This document shows positions 58,601 to 64,000 of a stretch of 64,000 nucleotides of DNA, piece after piece. The notes beneath the pieces were generated by a model. That model was not told where the DNA came from, did not search any database, and was given only the letters and a program-made list of their open reading frames with translations. The stretch's first letter is position 1; every line of letters starts with the position of its first letter. Both the position numbers and the translations under genes were made by a program. The DNA comes from Platycnemis pennipes (lineage: Eukaryota; Arthropoda; Insecta; Odonata; Platycnemididae): the NCBI GenBank assembly GCA_933228895.1, contig OW121846.1:76024064-76088063 (forward strand). The letters run 5' to 3'.

Positions 58601-59692
58601 TAAGCATACAAGAATTGCTGTACGTGGCATTGGTGGACTTGGTAAAGGCCTCAGGTAACATCGAATGGAACAAGATGTTCAAGATACTGGAAGAAATTTA
58701 AATAGACTACAATGGCAGAAGAATAATCTATAGCCTCTACAAGAATCAGGTCACCACAATGGTAATGAAAGACGGAATGAACATAGATGCCAATATAAAT
58801 AAAGATGTCAGACAAGGGTGCAACCTCTCCCCTGCATTATTCAATACATACCAGGAAGAAGCAATAAGAGGCGCAGAAGAAATTGATACCAAATGCAGCA
58901 AGGTTAATGGTGAAGACATTAACATGCTCCGGTATGCTGATGACATCGCAGCTGTTGCAGGAAGTTGAGAGGACTTACAAGAATCCCTGAACACTATAGA
59001 CCCAGTACTTCAAGAATATAAGCACCGATGTGAAGAAAACTAAAATCTTTTGCGGAAGAGAGAAGCTGAGGGAAAACATAACAATTCGAGGAGTGAAATT
59101 AGAGCAAATGGAGAATTTACTTACCTCGGCAGCATTATAACTTGGGATGGAAGAAACTAGACCGACATCAAGCGAAGAATACCACAAATTAAAGAGAAAT
59201 TCAGGAAGAAGAGACAACTACTGTGCTCAGAGAACCTATGGCTGCAATGAAGGAAGTACTCCATGAAAACATTCAGGTGGATCGTGGAACTCTATGGATT
59301 AGAGACATGGAACATCGGGAAAGCAGACCAGAATTGAAGCCTTCGAAACATGGTACTGGAGGAGAATGCTCAAGATTAAATGGACAGATAAAGAGAGGAA
59401 GGAAGAGGTGTACAGAAGAAGAAATGACAATATGGAGAAACCTACGGCAAAGATGAACCAGATGGATTGGACATGCCTCGAGTTCGGATTAGAATAGTTA
59501 GAAATATAATAAAAGAGAGAATTAAAATGGAAGGGTCCCACGAGGAAGGCCAAAGGACAAACATATAGGACAAATAAAGAACGTGGAAGAGAAACTTTCA
59601 GGGCCTGAGGGACTAACACTGAACTGGGCAGAGTGGAGGGCTGCAGTAATCCAATCCTAGGATTGCACCACTGATGATGAGATGGAAGAAGG
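58600..59692 (+). pseudogene. RTE-like LINE relic: RT domain to 3' end
   Basis: One frame reads YVALVDLVKASGNIEWNKMF (DFxKAFDxVxW block), then DVRQGCNLSPALFNTYQEEA (the QGCxLSPxLFN block), then NMLRYADDIAAVAGS with an intact YADD box near 58,930. After frameshifts come ETWYWRRMLKIKWTDKERKE near 59,345-59,405 and, at the end, WAEWRAAVIQS with a TAG inside CAATCCTAGGATTG (59652-59665), then ACTGATGATGAGATGG. It is the most complete copy of the lineage at 10854 and 45855, but has stops (for example after VAGS) and is inactive. Confidence 0.87.
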
Positions 59693-62600
59693 CTCGCGTT
59701 GCCGCATGGATGAAGGAACGTATTTGGAACCACAACAATAGAAATATATAATAATAAAGATACTAGGCCATATAAATTCTGTTGTGAATAATTATATGCA
59801 GCTAATGCGTGAAAAGGTGCGAGAAATCACAAAGTGAAGAGGATAAGGGAAAGGACAAGACGAGGAGTAACTTGGAACTGGGGGCACTAAATGCGCCCAA
59901 AATATTAGTACAAATGAAAATTCACGTAAGAGTAATTTCCTCTATAATTTCTCCTATTAATTATTATGATATAAAAACGCCTTTCGTTCTTCTCTCTGCA
60001 CTAACCAACATTCCCGTGCATGCCACAGTCTTGAATTCCATGGCAGAAGCTGGAAACCATCGCCATTCAATAATCCCTCCGTCCACTTTCCAAACTCCTT
60101 ACAATTTTTTCTAGCGACTTCCATTTCTTTCCCATCATGCGAATTTTGCCAATAGGGAGAAATTATCACAACCCAGAAAAATATGCCAATAAAAATACAG
60201 ACCTATCCGCCTCTTAATGGTACACACGCACCTCTGCTTCAATACATTAAAAGGCAACATACATGGATTTCAACAAGACAGGGGGAAACAAACCCATTAT
60301 ACGTGAATGCATGACTCATTTTAATGCTGCCCTGAACTAAATGAGTCTGAGTGTCGGTAATAATTAAAAAAAATGCTACAAACTACTAATTAATTTATTC
60401 ATTTGAGTATGCATAACATTTAGATATATTTACCCTAGAGGCCTGACGGAATCAGGGCAATGGATCGTTAAAATAAGCTATTACCATATAGGGTCCGAAT
60501 GTAAATCATGAAAAACGAAGCACGTATTTGTCTCAAAATGTGCCATTAATGCCATCCGCGCATACAGAACTCAGCATATGCAATCTGGAGCACATCAGTA
60601 TATTTAAGCACATTTAAATTCTAGGATAACACGACCATGAGTCTTTGTAGATCTGCATTAGTCGGAAATTAGATAATAACAGTAGGAAAAATATTTGAAG
60701 CATATTTATATGATAATATTTTTATAAATGCTCAATACAAAGTTATTAGGTAGGGAGGTGGCCAACTTTTGCGCCAATAAAGATAGGAAGGCATTTGGGT
60801 AGATGAAGATTGCCAATTGGACCCTTCATTGTCCATAGAAAACGAACTCAAAACGAACTCTGTGGCATTCGGTAATACGGAGTGCGGAAATATGTGATCA
60901 CGAGACAAACTGTTCATGAAAATTTAGGAGCAGAAAAGCCAGTAAAAAATGATGGATACAAATGAAATTACTAGTTTACCAGAAAACATGAACGACAAGA
61001 ACAAAGGAAAAGTCTTTGAGGCTTCACAAAGGATATCACAGTCCAGTAAAGCAATTTTAGAAAATCGCAAGAAAGCTTTGTGTGAATAGAATGGCGCAAA
61101 ATGGCGAATGTCCATCTAAGAGGTCTACACAAAACAGAATATGAAGTTTATCATAAATATCTACCATTTCAGAACCCAACTACGAGTAAGTCAAAGAAAA
61201 GGATGCGGACAGTAAGATTATCAAAAGTAACTTTTCTTTAATAAGCACGCACTTTTCTCACGCATCAAAACGAATACTTGATACTTATTCCACAATTATA
61301 CATATGATTCCATTTTTATTGAGGAGTAGTTCTTGACAAATGACATATTATTGGCATATCATACTCCATTCCCCAAAAAATATCTTACAGTTATTTCGCA
61401 AATTTAATCACTGAAATGGCCGCTGGAACTTAATTGAGTATCTTCTAAAATAAAAAAAAGATAACAAATCATCATTTCAAATTCCGCAAAGTTTTAAAAT
61501 GACAGTAAGTCCTTAAGCACAAATACATTCTCATTCCCTATGAAAAACGGTAAAATTGGCGAACGCTTTTCATGATGATGGGCAAGGATGGAAAAAAATG
61601 GTTAAATATAAAATCTCACCTATTTACTCCATCTTCTAAGACCGTTGCTCAGGTGTTCCCATTTTAATGAGCGGTCCTTTACGACAAAATAATACATTTC
61701 CATCGATAAACATCGAATCGAACCGGTCCACTTTCCTGCATATTCCATTTAATGCTCACAATGTCTGGTCGTTTACTTTGTCCCTAAGCTGAGATCAACT
61801 GGGGAGTTTGCGAAGTATGTGCACCGGAGAGAGACCCATACGAATCAGCAATGCGTGAATTTTATAGGAAAGGGCATTAGAATTCGGAACCATCTATATT
61901 TCGGATTCTGTAAAGCACTCTCGTCGTCGTATGGCCAATATTGGGGAATGGCAAGCCACCGAAGTTAATTCAGGGGCTTAGACAACGCCTCTGTTCGTTA
62001 TTGCACATACAATGAGCAAACAATGTACTGCATTTTCCTTGAATACTCAGAGAACGTTTTCAGAAAGTTGTAAATGTCATCAAATATTCGTGTTCGTGGG
62101 CTTGGATAAAAGGAACGTGAATGTAACGATCCTTTTGTTCTGATGATGCATTCCAATTAAATGTTTATAAAAAAAAAGTTCACACAGAAGAACTTTTTAG
62201 TGGACCTCTAGAGGGTGAGTATTTTGGTTCCTATAGTTGGATTGTGTGCTATTTGGGGTCAGCGCACGTCGTGTCGCTAATGACAAAGAACGAAATGATA
62301 ACATTATTTTTACTCCAACATTCAAAACCTTCTGCTTGTTATTCACCCAGGGTTCCAAAAAAACAATCTCTTCGTTAATTTTCGTTGCGCACGAGGCTCG
62401 TCAATTCGCAGTCCCGTGCACAAAGAGGAGCGAAGTGAAAGTTGCATCGCGTTAAGCAACAAATTGCACGAAAATATTTCGCGAATACACAAGGAACTTT
62501 GCAAAAAAGCAGCCCGTTCCATTTCCACGTATCCATGTAAGCAATTTTCACGACTGGACGCTAGTTCAAGTGGTGCAATTGATGGCTTCGAGGAAAACGG

Positions 62601-63044
62601 TTAAAATGACCATTTCACCGCACGAGAGGGGAGCTTTTGTGTGTCCCACAAAATTGCCACCGGATTCACTTGCAAGGATTCTGCGACGGTATCACTTCCC
62701 ATACGCGACACGGTCGGGCTGCATCCATACTATTTCATTCCCAGTACACCCCTCGCCCTACCGCCAAAGCGGCGTCGAGGTCACCTCATTCCCCTGTCGG
62801 CCCTCGTTGGAGCGGTCCCTTGGCAAGGAGCCACTGACCACTGAGCGGACGTGAAGGTCGTGGGGTCAGCCCAGTGGAGCATTTTGCAATCAGAGGAGGG
62901 AGAGCACTATGGGATAGGACCGTGGGGAAAGGAAATAGGGCGATGTCACAGTCCCCTGAGCAGAACCCTCGAGGACTTGTCTTTTTAAATGCATTGATTC
63001 TGCCACGAGTACAGTGTTCCCAACGTTGCCTCCTCGTTCGTGCC
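59693..63044. other. Intronic stretch, nothing recognised
   Basis: Long, mostly A+T-rich sequence with no tRNA-like box, terminal repeat or LINE block that I can defend. Composition rises in G+C at about 62,640-62,960, where overlapping short frames occur. A small AAGTTC/GAACTT hairpin lies near 62,178-62,198. Confidence 0.45.
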
Positions 63045-63579
63045 AATGGAGGCGTTTACTGGGAACCGAAATCGCAATTTTGTGCACGAAATTGTTAGAT
63101 GGAAACGAAACAAGAATTTTAGTGAAAGAATTAATCTTCTAACCACAACAATTCACTCATAAATCAAAAATTAAAATAGGCAAAAGGTGACGCCCACCGA
63201 AAAAGCTGCTGTGATAACATTGACGTCATTTTCCTCCCGTCCTTGCTCTTATGGGAAGGGAAGGGAGTGGAGGGGGATTCTCAGAAGGCCTGCTCGCAAA
63301 GATCCTGTCGTAATCGCTCCCATTGGGAGAGCCAGCTGTGTCCCCCCCTTTGCGATAAGGCGAAGTAGCTTCGCGGGCTCAGTTGTGATTGGACGAAGTC
63401 GATATACGTCAGAGGTTGCACCACACCCACTTTTCCGAAAGGGTTAAAAACAACAGTTTTTCGCCGCTTATAACTCGAGAAATAATTGACGGATCAAAAA
63501 ACGGAAAAATACGTGTCTTTTTATTTTCCAAACTCTTATCATATTCGGCAATAAAAGAAATATGGTAAACGACCCCATT
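63045..63579 (+). mobile_element. MITE family 1, copy C, full length
   Basis: This 535-bp element starts AATGGAGGCGTTTAC and ends GTAAACGACCCCATT. It matches copy B (41530-42066) in the same orientation over its whole length with scattered changes. It is more alike to B than to copy A. Open frames inside (such as 63187-63447) are not kept as protein between copies. Confidence 0.88.
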
Positions 63580-64000
63580 CATTTTAAAATGACAATTCAG
63601 TCAACGGATTATGTGACCGGGAGAGAAGATGAAGATGAAAAATGCATCCTTTCAGGTAGCAACGTAGAGGTGGGTCGGACAAGTATAAGAGGTTATCCAA
63701 ATTTTTCGGAGTTGGTAATTATTCCAAAATTTTTGAAGTGGTATATTAACATCAAAACGAACAAAATCACGTATTTCGAGAGAATTAAGTAGTCAAGGCA
63801 ATCGAATACGTTTCTATCGCCTTCATTAACAGTATCCTATTAATGAATGGTGAGTTTTTACGTGGTTCACACTTGATCTTAACTAACTTTAACAGTATGT
63901 ATTATTCCATTAACCAAACAGTATATGTTCTCCGACTTTGTAGGAAACCGCAGGTGGCCCAGGGAAAGGAAGTGGCCCCCCTACCCTGAATGTGTGAATT
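63580..64000. other. Window end, nothing recognised
   Basis: Sequence downstream of the MITE. A 76-codon plus frame (63562-63792) overlaps the element end and has no motif. The last bases (GTGGCCCAGGGAAAGG) are slightly G+C-rich. Confidence 0.4.

Noticed and set aside
1..64000. CRISPR arrays, operons or bacterial defence systems
   Set aside because: No spaced direct repeats of the right form and no bacterial genes. Introns, SINEs and LINEs show a eukaryotic genome.

Overview
The window looks like intronic DNA of one very large arthropod (probably insect) gene. It is A+T-rich, has no long open reading frame, and carries GT-AG-bounded mini-exons, tRNA-derived SINEs, LINE fragments, a Penelope-like element, a Tigger/pogo transposon and several families of short inverted-repeat elements. 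Introns of 20-25 kb and dense, decayed transposons suggest a large genome, perhaps a hemimetabolous insect. I could not fix the species.

The only host gene I can support is a collagen on the minus strand. Five exons lie at 52531-52601, 27805-27840, 7471-7506, 7240-7311 and 1567-1635, in 5'->3' order. Each has an AG acceptor and a GT donor. All five are phase-compatible, and together they read as an unbroken Gly-X-Y chain that passes into a non-collagenous segment. The chain has a basic KRGKRGKK stretch with a furin-like RGKR site. From family knowledge the closest fit is a membrane-associated collagen of the type XIII/XXIII/XXV kind (CG42342-like in flies). That name is an inference from recall. 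The 5' and 3' ends of the gene lie outside the window.

Introns from right to left. Upstream intron (52602-64000): a TTAA-flanked MITE candidate, a 3.06-kb Tigger-like transposon with both terminal inverted repeats and a dead transposase, a LINE reverse-transcriptase relic, and a full MITE copy. The 24.7-kb intron (27841-52530) is the most invaded: several LINE fragments of at least two lineages, a Penelope-like relic with a GIY-YIG-like tail, two full tRNA-SINEs, MITE copies, a 116-bp triplication inside a LINE, and an 0.88-kb element built around ATTCCGACA motifs. The 20.3-kb intron (7507-27804): a LINE tail, two MITEs, tRNA-like SINE relics, a near-perfect hairpin and three G+C-rich islands. 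The 159-bp intron (7312-7470) and the 5.6-kb intron (1636-7239) hold only a 37-bp triple tandem repeat.

Nothing suggests genes working together beyond the collagen exons. The rest is transposon biology: nested insertions, a shared MITE family, and retroelements lying mostly antisense to the host gene.
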